Shown one piece after another: positions 40,389-48,719 of a stretch of DNA of 64,000 bases. A model generated the notes under the pieces. It was not told the origin of the DNA. It ran no database searches and saw only the letters and a list, made by a program, of their open reading frames with translations. This DNA comes from Proteiniphilum sp. X52. GTDB taxonomy: Bacteria > Bacteroidota > Bacteroidia > Bacteroidales > Dysgonomonadaceae. Each line of letters opens with the position of its first letter. Position 1 is the first letter of the stretch. The translations under genes and the position numbers were made by a program. The stretch spans positions 124,001 through 188,000 of the forward strand of contig NZ_RDSD01000006.1 in the NCBI RefSeq assembly GCF_003712195.1, read 5' to 3'.

Positions 40389-40574
40389 ATGAACAAACGG
40401 GAATTTATCAAATCGGCTGCCGTAATTGCGGGAGCCACGGCACTTCCCCCCCTCTCTCTTCGGCTGTTATCCTTTTTCGGCGTCAGCTTCTGTGACGCAA
40501 GACAAATCCGCGGAGAAAGTAAGGAATGGAGTTCACCGCTATCTGACGCCGACCCGGCAGTGAGAAAGAAGTGA
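40389..40574 (+). CDS. Short Tat-like secreted peptide, possible gene remnant
   Basis: 61 residues beginning MNKREFIKSAAVIAGATALP, the same layout as the Tat leaders of the Gfo/Idh proteins downstream (here K-R rather than R-R). The rest is short and without a domain. It may be the surviving 5' end of an oxidoreductase gene; a MITE-like repeat begins 57 bp after its stop. A genuine small protein is possible but less likely. Confidence 0.4.
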   Translation: MNKREFIKSAAVIAGATALPPLSLRLLSFFGVSFCDARQIRGESKEWSSPLSDADPAVRKK

Positions 40575-40631
40575 ATTCAGTCGGTAGCTGTTTCGCTCCG
40601 TCTGGTGAATGCGCGGGGTATCCGCATTCTC

Positions 40632-40824
40632 AGAATCTGTTTTGAATTTTTTCATCCATTGTTTTTTAGCCATTTTTTGATGGATTTGGATTTTCATTGA
40701 TTGAAATGTGGCGGGTCACTTAAAAGAAATGAAAGTTCAAAGGCGCGAAAAAGGGCAAAAAACAATATGAAAGAGTGGAAAAACAAGCGTGAAAGAATTA
40801 CTCGTAAAATTCAAAACAGTTTCT
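40632..40824 (+). repeat. MITE-like element, copy A
   Basis: 193 bp with terminal inverted repeats ending in CTGTTTTGAATTTT and AAAATTCAAAACAG. Internally CATTGTTTTTTAGCC and GGGCAAAAAACAAT are also nearly complementary, so the element can fold into a long hairpin. It codes for nothing. It ends 35 bp before the first Gfo/Idh gene. Four relatives occur in the window. Confidence 0.85.
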
Positions 40825-40859
40825 CAATAAACACATTAATCTAAAATACAATAAATTCA

Positions 40860-42218
40860 ATGCAACTAAACGATCCGTTATTATCTCGAAGGAACTTTCT
40901 GAAAAGTTCGGTAGCAGCAGGCACAATAGGCGTAATCGGGGGAATCCCCATGGTAAGCTCTTGCACATCAAAACAAAAAGAAAGAGGAGAAGAATTACAA
41001 CTTCCCCCGTTACTCGATCAGGCACCTGACGGAAAAGTGATCAAGGCAGGACTGATCGGATGCGGAGGCCGGGGCACCGGAGCCGCGGTCGATTTTTTAA
41101 ACGCCGGCCCCAATTTGCAGATAGTGGCTCTGGGAGACGTCTTTCAGGATAAGATGGATGCCTGCCGGGAGATATTGAAAAATCAAAAGAAGGTGGAAGT
41201 ACCCGACGAGAACTGCTTTATCGGATTCGACAGTTATGAAAAGGTAATTGATTCGGGAGTGGACGTCGTATTACTTTGCACTCCTCCCCATTTCAGGCCC
41301 ACCCATGTAGAAGCCGCGGTGAATGCGAGAAAGCATATCTTCATGGAAAAACCGATTGCCGTGGATCCGGCAGGTGTACGTAAAGTGCTGGCTTCGATGA
41401 AAAGGGCGGAATCGATGAAGCTGAACGTGATCAGTGGAACCATCCGCCGCTCCCAGAAGGATTACATGGAAACAAGGCGCAGGGTATTGAATGGAGAAAT
41501 AGGTGGAATTACAGGCGCGCATATTATCAGGAACGGCGGTGCATTATGGTTTCGCAGCAGAAGGCCGGAGTGGTCAGACATGGAATATATGCTGAGGAAC
41601 TGGGTGAATTTCTGTTGGTTGTCGGGAGATCATATTGCGGAGCAATTTATCCACGAGATAGATGTGATGAACTGGTATCTGGGCGAATATCCCATAAAAG
41701 CTACCGGATGGGGTGGACGCCAGAGAAGAGTCACCGGTGACCAGTATGACTTTTTCAGTATCGAATACCTATATGAAAACGGCATGAGAACCCATTGTGC
41801 AGCCAGGCAGATTGACGGTTGTTCCAACGGAAAAGTGGAACAGATCAACTGCACACAGGGTTATGCCGACGCAGCAGGAAAATTATATGACCTGAAGGGA
41901 AATATAATCTGGGAATATCCCCACCCTGCCGAAAACGACACTCAATCGGAATGGCACGTAACCAACCCTTTCGTACAGGAACACATCAATTTAGTCACCG
42001 CCATAAGGACGGGAAACACCATCAACGACGGGGAAGATCAGGCCAACTCCACTCTCGTGGCCATTATGGGCAGAATAGCCGCTTATACGGGAAAAGATGT
42101 CACCAGGGAGGAGGTGATGAATTCCGATTTATACCTTGGACCTAAAACTTACAGCATGGGAAAAATAGAAGGTATTCCGGAAACCATTCCTTTGGCAGGT
42201 GTCCCCCACAAAGAATAA
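40860..42218 (+). CDS. Tat-exported Gfo/Idh/MocA-family oxidoreductase
   Basis: 452 residues. Twin-arginine leader SRRNFLKSSVAAGTIG with a Cys (VSSC) that may be lipidated. Rossmann fold starting KAGLIGCGGRGTGAAVDFL, the family signature HIFMEKPIAVDP (EKP Lys at the active site), and a C-terminal alpha/beta domain with GDHIAEQFIHEIDVMNWYLG. The family oxidises sugar hydroxyls with a tightly held or recycled NAD(P). Exported members beside DUF1080 proteins in Bacteroidetes oxidise glycosides at C3, which activates the glycosidic bond for elimination. That role is inferred from the neighbouring genes. Confidence 0.88.
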   Translation: MQLNDPLLSRRNFLKSSVAAGTIGVIGGIPMVSSCTSKQKERGEELQLPPLLDQAPDGKVIKAGLIGCGGRGTGAAVDFLNAGPNLQIVALGDVFQDKMDACREILKNQKKVEVPDENCFIGFDSYEKVIDSGVDVVLLCTPPHFRPTHVEAAVNARKHIFMEKPIAVDPAGVRKVLASMKRAESMKLNVISGTIRRSQKDYMETRRRVLNGEIGGITGAHIIRNGGALWFRSRRPEWSDMEYMLRNWVNFCWLSGDHIAEQFIHEIDVMNWYLGEYPIKATGWGGRQRRVTGDQYDFFSIEYLYENGMRTHCAARQIDGCSNGKVEQINCTQGYADAAGKLYDLKGNIIWEYPHPAENDTQSEWHVTNPFVQEHINLVTAIRTGNTINDGEDQANSTLVAIMGRIAAYTGKDVTREEVMNSDLYLGPKTYSMGKIEGIPETIPLAGVPHKE

Positions 42219-42227
42219 AAACAGATC

Positions 42228-42258
42228 GAAAGAGGCTTTATCCCCAAGGGCCTCTTTT
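42228..42258 (+). terminator. Intrinsic terminator after the first Gfo/Idh gene
   Basis: AAAGAGGC (42228-42235) pairs with GCCTCTTT (42250-42257) and a T run follows. It begins 10 bp after the stop codon. Confidence 0.7.
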
Positions 42259-42273
42259 ATCATAATTATATTA

Positions 42274-42418
42274 AAAACTGTTTTCATTTTTTTCATCCAT
42301 TGTTTTTTGGCCATTTTTCGATGGATTTGGATTTTCATTGATTGAAATGTGGCGGGCTACTGGAAACAAATGAAAATGGGAAAGGACGGAAAAGGGCAAA
42401 AAACAAGATGAAAGATTG
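42274..42418 (+). repeat. MITE-like element, copy B (degenerate, right end lost)
   Basis: Matches copies A and C from the left end through CATCCATTGTTTTTT, TGGATTTTCATTGATTGAAA and GGGCAAAAAACAA, then diverges; the right terminal repeat is not present. A -7-like TAATTTTG (42450-42457) lies between it and the next gene. Confidence 0.7.
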
Positions 42419-42506
42419 CCCTTTCATCTCTTTTATTACGAAAAAAGACTAATTTTGTAGAAATTGAATTTACACATACCAAAAACAACTAAATTTCAAA
42501 TTATCA

Positions 42507-43760
42507 ATGACCTCAAGAAGACAATTTTTAAAAACAATGGGTGGGGTTACATTACTCACCATTGTCCCCAGAAGTGTGCTTGGAAAAGGCATGATCGCCC
42601 CGAGCGACCAACTTACCAAAGGGATTATTGGCGTGGGTGGAATGGGCCGGAGCCATATCCCTTACGACAACACGCGTGTGGTAGCCATGTGTGATGTGGA
42701 CAAAACACACCTCTCCAAGGCATCCGCCCTGGTAAAAGAAAAGATCAATCTCTATCACGATTTTCGTGATCTTATCCTCGATAAAAATGTAGATATAGTG
42801 CATATTGCGACCCCGCCCCACTGGCACGGATTGATGTCGGTGGAAGCGGCAAAGGCAGGGAAAGACATCTTCTGCGAAAAACCGATGACACGCACCATCG
42901 GGGAAGGAAAGCGGGTAAGAGAAGCGATAGCGCAACACGGCAATATCTTCCGGCTTAACACATGGTTCCGTTTCAAAGATCAGTTCTACGGGCTGGGAAC
43001 ACCCATGAAACCCCTCAAAAAACTGGTCGACAGCGGCCTGCTGGGATGGCCATTGAAAGTGACCATCAGCAAACACACCGGATTCGACTGGAAATTCTAT
43101 TGGGTGGGAAAAACACACCTGGAGCCCCAACCGATTCCCCAGGAACTTGATTACGACATGTGGTTAGGGCCGGCTCCCTATAAACCCTATAACGCACATC
43201 GCGTACACAGCACCTTCCGCGGATATTGGGACTATGACGGAGGGGGCCTCGGGGATATGGGACAACACTATATCGACCCCGTACAATATATGCTGGGCAA
43301 AGATAACACAAGCCCTGTCAAAGTGGAAGTAGATGCACCGCAACAGCATCCCGACGCGGTAGGGACATGGAGATCCATCTCTTATACCTACCAAGACGGT
43401 TGCCAGATCATTCTCTGGGGAGGCGACTACGGGCAGCCGGACACTCCTTATATTGCCGGGCCAAACGGCAATGTATATAAAAACTTTGTATGTGACATAC
43501 CCGACTGGGAAAAGAAACTGGCCGAATTCCCCGAACCTCAGGCCCAACATACCGATTTCATTGAATGTATCCGCAACAGGCAGAAATTCGCGCTGAATGA
43601 GATCAATGGACATCGCTCCTGCACCATCGTGAATATGGGTACTGTGGCGCTTCAACTGAACAGAACGCTCGAGTTTGATCCGGTAAACGAGCGGTTCGTG
43701 GACGATGAGGAAGCCAATCGCCTGCTGGATCAACCCGTCCGGGCACCCTGGACTATTTAA
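42507..43760 (+). CDS. Tat-exported Gfo/Idh/MocA-family oxidoreductase, second copy
   Basis: 417 residues: twin-arginine leader SRRQFLKTMGGVTLL, Rossmann start GIIGVGGMGRSHIPY, signature DIFCEKPMTRTIGEG with the EKP Lys, and a C-terminal domain containing GLGDMGQHYIDPVQYML. It is only distantly like the oxidoreductase encoded upstream, so the two are not a recent duplication and probably differ in substrate or position attacked. An 8-bp repeat array begins immediately after its stop codon. Confidence 0.88.
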   Translation: MTSRRQFLKTMGGVTLLTIVPRSVLGKGMIAPSDQLTKGIIGVGGMGRSHIPYDNTRVVAMCDVDKTHLSKASALVKEKINLYHDFRDLILDKNVDIVHIATPPHWHGLMSVEAAKAGKDIFCEKPMTRTIGEGKRVREAIAQHGNIFRLNTWFRFKDQFYGLGTPMKPLKKLVDSGLLGWPLKVTISKHTGFDWKFYWVGKTHLEPQPIPQELDYDMWLGPAPYKPYNAHRVHSTFRGYWDYDGGGLGDMGQHYIDPVQYMLGKDNTSPVKVEVDAPQQHPDAVGTWRSISYTYQDGCQIILWGGDYGQPDTPYIAGPNGNVYKNFVCDIPDWEKKLAEFPEPQAQHTDFIECIRNRQKFALNEINGHRSCTIVNMGTVALQLNRTLEFDPVNERFVDDEEANRLLDQPVRAPWTI

Positions 43761-43796
43761 TGTGCCAATATGCCAATGTGCCAATGTGCCAATGTG
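43761..43796. repeat. 8-bp array TGTGCCAA x4 plus partial
   Basis: Four units (one with TATGCCAA) directly after the stop codon of the oxidoreductase gene. The unit is the reverse complement of TTGGCACA, repeated 15 times at 50681-50800. Confidence 0.9.
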
Positions 43797-43831
43797 AATA
43801 ATGAATTATAATTTTTTACTTTTCACTATTA

Positions 43832-44023
43832 AGAAGCTGTTTTGAATTTTTTCATCCATTGTTTTTTAGCCATTTTTTGATGGATTTGGATTTTCATTGA
43901 TTGAAATTGGCGGGCCACTTAAAAGAAATGAAAGTTCAAAGGCGCGAAAAAGGGCAAAAAACAATAGGAAAGAGTGGAAAAACAAGCGTGAAATAATTAC
44001 TCGTAAAATTCAAAACAGTTTCT
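43832..44023 (+). repeat. MITE-like element, copy C
   Basis: 192 bp, about 97 percent like copy A by eye. Left end AGAAGCTGTTTTGAATTTT, right end AAAATTCAAAACAGTTTCT. It ends only 19 bp before the ATG of the HEAT/DUF1080 gene, so its right end forms most of that gene's immediate leader or promoter. Confidence 0.88.
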
Positions 44024-44042
44024 TAATTTTAATTCAAAAATA

Positions 44043-47000
44043 ATGAAACATATCCAATTAATTATAATCTGCCTGAGCATGCTTATTACAAGCGGCATAC
44101 AGGCACAACTGCCGGAAGGAAGAACGAAAGCCACTGTCATTGCCGACGCGCTGGCACAACTGCCGGCCGATACTCCTCACAAATACAATCAGGTAATAGC
44201 CGATCTGGTCTCTACCGGAGAAGAGGGATTACTCGATCTGATCGGAAGAATGAACCCTCCCGGAAGTCAAAGCAACGAAACCCTTGATTATGCTATCAGC
44301 GGATGGACTCATTTCGTGGCAAACGACAATGCTGCCCGCAGCGTTGCGGCCGGCACTTTTGAAAAGGCGCTCGCCCAAGGATTGGACAAGGAGGTAAAAG
44401 CTTTCCTGATCCGTCAACTCAGGACAATAGCCACAGACGACAATGTAGATGCGCTGTCTGCTTTCCTCACGGATGAATATCTATCCGATCCTGCGGCACA
44501 GGCATTGGCTTCCATCGGAACCCCGAAAGCCAATGATGCGTTGCTGACCGCTCTTAGGGCTTCAAGTGATGAGAAAGTCAGATTGAACCTGGCAAACGCC
44601 ATCGGACAAACCGGTTATCAGCCAGCTGAACCAGCGCTGTTAGGTCTCCTGAACGGAAATCCATCCCAAGCAATGCAGAAAGTAATATTGAACGCACTGG
44701 GAAATGCGGGAACAAAAGAATCCCTCAAAGCACTACGCAGTGCGGCAGAAAATGCCGGTTACGCATACAGGAAAGATAACGCTACCGCTTCTTATATCTC
44801 CCTGCTTGGCAGATTGAATAATACCGAGCCCCAATTAATAAAAAAAGAAGCGGAAAAATTACTGGCTACCGGCAAAAAACTTGGCAAACAGGATATCAGA
44901 ATTGCGGCCGCTAAACTACTGCTGGACCAACCGTCCGCCAAAAAAGAGGATATCCTGAAAAGCGCTATCAATGATGGCGACATCACCTACCTTTCCGGAG
45001 TACTCAACCTGTATCCGTTCCACGACGACAATAAATCAACCGGGTTGATACAAAAAGAACTGGCTGCCACAAAATCACCGGCAGTACAGACTGCACTTAT
45101 CCACTGGTCAGGCAAACACAACAAGAAAACATCCCTACCGCAAATCGCACGACTGGCCCATTCATCGGACGGCATGGTGCGGAAGGCAGCCATCCTGTCA
45201 TTGGCTAAACTTGGAGGGGAGGAGTCACTTATCGCACTGGCATCTCTCCTGAAAAGCGATAACGACGAGACTGTCACACTGGCAAAAAATGCCCTGTCAA
45301 CCTATCACGGAGATATCTCCTATACCCTTGCTTCCGTTTTTGAGGACTGCGGTGATGCGGGGAAAACGGCCATACTGGAGCTTATCGCCAGCCGGAAGAT
45401 GGAAAGCCAGTATAATTTGGTTTACAACCAGATGTTCAGTGACAACCGAACCGTAAAAGCTGCGGCGGCTCATTCGCTGAAAGATGTATCGACCGACAAG
45501 AACCTGCCGGATCTCTTCACCTTGCTTGAACGGGAGGATGCCGCGTATATTCCCGCCATACAGCAGGCAATCAACGCGGCATTGAGCTATCTGCCGGCGG
45601 AAGGACAACTCCCGCTGGTGTCGGAAAGGATGAAAAGCTCGCCCAAAAAGCATCTCTATTATACCGCGTTGGCAAACAGCGAATCACAAGAGGCCATGGA
45701 TATAATTACCAACGCCTATGCCTCAGCCACAGGTGCGGAAAAAGAAGCTGCCTTTAATGCACTCACCCACTGGAAGTCTTTCCACGTGATCTATCCCATG
45801 CTGGATATTGCGCGCAACAGTAAAGACAAACGTGAACTGGAAAAGGTGACGGATGCCCTCCTTTCCGTCATCCGCAATTCCGGACAGAACGGGGCAATCA
45901 GATATCTCTACCTTCGTGAGACAATGCGGTTTGCCCAAACCGACAAACAAAAGAATGAGATACTGGGGTTGATTGGCAATACCGGGCAGTATCAGGCAAT
46001 GCTTTTCGTGGCACCCTACATGGATGAACCAGCCCTGAAAGAGACGGCAGCACTCGCCGCAATGAATATCGCCATCAATGAACCTTCATTCGCCGGTACG
46101 GAAACGACACGAATCCTCAATAAGGTCAGCAAGACGCTCTCCAACCCCGACGCCGATTACCAGCGGCAATCCATTGCCAAATATCTGGCGGAAAATCCAA
46201 CCGAAGGAGGATTTGTTTCTCTCTTCAACGGAAAAAACCTGGACGGATGGAAAGGTTTGGTGGAAAATCCCATCAAACGGGCAAAGATGAGCCAGAGGGA
46301 GTTAGCCGCCGCGCAGGCGAAAGCGGACAAGGAAGCGGCGAATGACTGGAAGGTTGAGAACGGCAATATCATTTTCGACGGGACAGGTTATAATAACCTC
46401 TGCACTGAAAAACAGTATGGTGATTTTGAAATGCTGATAGACTGGAAACTCTACCCCGGACCGGAACCCGATGCGGGGATCTACTTACGCGGAACACCGC
46501 AGGTGCAGATATGGGATACAGCCCGCACGAACGTGGGGGCGGAAGTAGGATCAGGAGGGTTATACAATAACCAGCAAAATCCGAGTAAACCGTTGAAAGT
46601 AGCCGACCAGAAAGTGGGGGAATGGAATACTTTCCTTATCCGGATGATAGGAGAACGTGTGTCGGTCTGGTTGAACGGGGAACTGGTGACCGACAACGTG
46701 ATCCTGGAGAACTTCTGGGACAGAAGCCAGCCCATTTTCCCGGTGGAACAGATCGAGTTGCAGGCGCACGGCAGCAAGGTGGCGTACCGCGATATCTTCA
46801 TCAAGGAAATCCCCCGTCCTGAACCTTTCAAATTATCCTCTGAAGAGGAGAAAGAGGGTTTCCGCATTCTCTTCGACGGGACGAACCTTGACCAGTGGAC
46901 AGGAAACAAGAGGGATTACGCGGTGGAAAGCGGCAATATCGTTTTACATCCCAGCAAAGGTTCCGGAGGCAATCTCTATACCCAAGACCAGTTCGACAAC

Positions 47001-47432
47001 TTTGTCTTCCGCTTCGAATTCATGCTCACGCCCGGAGCCAACAACGGGTTAGGCATCCGCACACCCCTGGAAGGGGATGCCGCCTACGTGGGGATGGAAT
47101 TACAGATACTGGATAATGACGCGCCGGTGTACGAGAAACTGGCCCCATACCAGTACCACGGATCGGTCTATGGCGTGATTCCTGCCAAGAGAGGCTTTCT
47201 CAAACCGGTCGGCGAATGGAACTACCAGGAAGTGATTGCCGATGGCGATCACATCAAAGTGATCCTTAACGGCACAACCATTCTCGACGGCAATATCCGT
47301 GAAGCTTCCAAAAACGGGACGATGGATAAGCGCGAACATCCGGGATTACTCAACAAAACCGGTCATATCGGCTTCCTGGGACATGGCTCAAAAGTGAAGT
47401 TCAGGAATATCCGTATCAAGGAGCTGAAATAA
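44043..47432 (+). CDS. HEAT-repeat protein with two C-terminal DUF1080 (3-keto-glycoside hydrolase/lyase) domains
   Basis: 1129 residues. Signal peptide (ending SGIQAQ), then about 650 residues of HEAT-like helical repeats (VRKAAILSLAKLGGEESLIALASLL type). Two concanavalin-like DUF1080 domains follow: the first from about 722 (GFVSLFNGKNLDGW, EMLIDWKLYPGPEPDAGIYLRG), the second from about 938 (GFRILFDGTNLDQW, FEFMLTPGANNGLGIRTP). DUF1080 proteins cleave 3-keto-glycosides made by Gfo/Idh dehydrogenases. The HEAT part probably acts as a scaffold or carbohydrate-binding surface. With two exported oxidoreductases just upstream this makes a compact oxidative glycan-cleavage set. The reaction is inferred from family knowledge. 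Confidence 0.85.
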   Translation: MKHIQLIIICLSMLITSGIQAQLPEGRTKATVIADALAQLPADTPHKYNQVIADLVSTGEEGLLDLIGRMNPPGSQSNETLDYAISGWTHFVANDNAARSVAAGTFEKALAQGLDKEVKAFLIRQLRTIATDDNVDALSAFLTDEYLSDPAAQALASIGTPKANDALLTALRASSDEKVRLNLANAIGQTGYQPAEPALLGLLNGNPSQAMQKVILNALGNAGTKESLKALRSAAENAGYAYRKDNATASYISLLGRLNNTEPQLIKKEAEKLLATGKKLGKQDIRIAAAKLLLDQPSAKKEDILKSAINDGDITYLSGVLNLYPFHDDNKSTGLIQKELAATKSPAVQTALIHWSGKHNKKTSLPQIARLAHSSDGMVRKAAILSLAKLGGEESLIALASLLKSDNDETVTLAKNALSTYHGDISYTLASVFEDCGDAGKTAILELIASRKMESQYNLVYNQMFSDNRTVKAAAAHSLKDVSTDKNLPDLFTLLEREDAAYIPAIQQAINAALSYLPAEGQLPLVSERMKSSPKKHLYYTALANSESQEAMDIITNAYASATGAEKEAAFNALTHWKSFHVIYPMLDIARNSKDKRELEKVTDALLSVIRNSGQNGAIRYLYLRETMRFAQTDKQKNEILGLIGNTGQYQAMLFVAPYMDEPALKETAALAAMNIAINEPSFAGTETTRILNKVSKTLSNPDADYQRQSIAKYLAENPTEGGFVSLFNGKNLDGWKGLVENPIKRAKMSQRELAAAQAKADKEAANDWKVENGNIIFDGTGYNNLCTEKQYGDFEMLIDWKLYPGPEPDAGIYLRGTPQVQIWDTARTNVGAEVGSGGLYNNQQNPSKPLKVADQKVGEWNTFLIRMIGERVSVWLNGELVTDNVILENFWDRSQPIFPVEQIELQAHGSKVAYRDIFIKEIPRPEPFKLSSEEEKEGFRILFDGTNLDQWTGNKRDYAVESGNIVLHPSKGSGGNLYTQDQFDNFVFRFEFMLTPGANNGLGIRTPLEGDAAYVGMELQILDNDAPVYEKLAPYQYHGSVYGVIPAKRGFLKPVGEWNYQEVIADGDHIKVILNGTTILDGNIREASKNGTMDKREHPGLLNKTGHIGFLGHGSKVKFRNIRIKELK

Positions 47433-47457
47433 GATACAGATAATGCCGATATATTGA

Positions 47458-47494
47458 ATGCGCCATGCGGGGAAAAATCGCATGGCGCATTTTT
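47458..47494 (+). terminator. Strong intrinsic terminator
   Basis: A perfect 12-bp stem, ATGCGCCATGCG (47458-47469) with CGCATGGCGCAT (47479-47490), a 9-nt loop and TTTT. It closes the oxidoreductase/DUF1080 group 26 bp after the stop codon. Confidence 0.92.
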
Positions 47495-47670
47495 ATAATC
47501 AACTTACCAGCTTCATTCCTCCCCCAGGTGATTGATCAATGCAACAATTGAAGGATATATCCTAAATTTTCTGTGGGTGACTCATACAAAGAATATGGGC
47601 ACCGGATCAACAATAGTATTTTTTAATAAAAAATAACCACTCCGTTTTTTCTATTCAATGATTTAATTCA

Positions 47671-47678
47671 TAGCTTTG
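47671..47678 (+). promoter_or_regulatory. Candidate -7 box of the ECF S-component operon
   Basis: TAGCTTTG matches TAnnTTTG 36 nt before the next ATG, with a T-rich stretch (47645-47650) at the -33 distance. The 219 bp between the terminator and the gene show no riboswitch that I recognise. Confidence 0.45.
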
Positions 47679-47713
47679 TACCAATTCCGCGTTTATTCAT
47701 AAAACAACACATT

Positions 47714-48223
47714 ATGTCAACAACAGTCAAATTGTACTCTTTCAACCTCAGCAACACGAAGACTTATCTCTTCGCCGCCATATTCATTGTCGGCAACTTG
47801 CTTTTACCGCAATTGGCACATCTTGTGCCGCAGGGCGGATTGATCTTCCTTCCTATTTATTTCTTCACGCTGATCGCCGCTTATAAATACGGCATACACG
47901 TGGGATTACTGACCGCAGTCTTATCACCACTGGCCAACCACCTGCTGTTCGGCATGCCCCCCGCAGCCGTACTGCCGGCCATCATGATCAAATCGGTCAT
48001 TCTGGCGATCGCGGCTGCTCTGGCGTCCAAATATGCCGGAAAAGTGTCCCTTCCTGCCATCCTGCTGGCCATCCTTGCTTATCAGTTAGTCGGAACCGGT
48101 ATAGAATGGGCCATGGCACAAAACTTTGCCATTGCCGTGCAGGACTTCCGCCTCGGTGTTCCCGGCATGCTCATCCAACTCTTTGGCGGTTACTTCCTAT
48201 TGAGAGCAATAGCCAAAATATAA
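47714..48223 (+). CDS. ECF-type transporter substrate-binding (S) component-like membrane protein
   Basis: 169 residues with five to six hydrophobic helices (TYLFAAIFIVGNLLLPQL, GLIFLPIYFFTLIAAYKYG, AVLPAIMIKSVILAIAAALA). The arrangement fits S components, the small membrane proteins that bind a vitamin or related small molecule and dock onto a shared ECF energy module. No EcfA or EcfT genes are in the window, so it would use modules encoded elsewhere. It is separated by 1 bp from a phosphoribosyltransferase gene, which suggests the cargo is phosphoribosylated after uptake. Substrate unknown. Confidence 0.7.
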   Translation: MSTTVKLYSFNLSNTKTYLFAAIFIVGNLLLPQLAHLVPQGGLIFLPIYFFTLIAAYKYGIHVGLLTAVLSPLANHLLFGMPPAAVLPAIMIKSVILAIAAALASKYAGKVSLPAILLAILAYQLVGTGIEWAMAQNFAIAVQDFRLGVPGMLIQLFGGYFLLRAIAKI

Positions 48224-48224
48224 G

Positions 48225-48644
48225 ATGATTGCAGGAAAATCATTTGAGGAAGTCATGCAAAGGTTTCGTGAGATCACCTTTCACGAAACCTTTGATATGA
48301 TCGTCGCCATAGCCAACGGAGGTATTATTCCGGCAGCGATCATCAACCAGCGACTGAATATCGAATTACAGCTTTTAAAGATCAATCTGCGTGATCCTGA
48401 TCAGCAGCCGAGATACGATAGCCCAAAACTGATCTCACCTATAGACTTCGATTACAAAGGCAAATCGATCCTCTTAGTGGAAGATCGAATAAAAACAGGA
48501 GCTACGGTACAATACGCCATCGATCTTTTACATGGTGCCCGGCAAATAAAAACATTCGCCGTGAACGGGAGGGCCGATTATTCGCTCTACGATGAATCCT
48601 GCTTCAGATTTCCCTGGATAATGGAAACAGGATCTTTCCGTTAA
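48225..48644 (+). CDS. Phosphoribosyltransferase-family protein
   Basis: 139 residues, type I PRTase fold. The PRPP-binding loop is ILLVEDRIKTGATVQYA (VEDRIKTGAT where canonical enzymes have VDD/VEDxxxTGxT). FDMIVAIANGGIIPA is the first strand and loop. It starts 1 bp after the S-component stop, so the two are almost surely co-expressed. It should attach ribose-5-phosphate from PRPP to a base-like compound, and may salvage the compound brought in by the transporter. The short length argues against the standard housekeeping hypoxanthine or adenine enzymes. Confidence 0.82.
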   Translation: MIAGKSFEEVMQRFREITFHETFDMIVAIANGGIIPAAIINQRLNIELQLLKINLRDPDQQPRYDSPKLISPIDFDYKGKSILLVEDRIKTGATVQYAIDLLHGARQIKTFAVNGRADYSLYDESCFRFPWIMETGSFR

Positions 48645-48719
48645 ATAGGCCGCACTCTCCATAGAGGCAGAGCCCCCTACACCCAAACCTTTTTAAAACA
48701 ACCCGTTAAAAGGCTGAAT

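Noticed and set aside
47495-47713. Cobalamin or other riboswitch before the ECF S-component gene
   Set aside because: No conserved box such as GCCACTG or other recognisable riboswitch core was found in the 219 bp.
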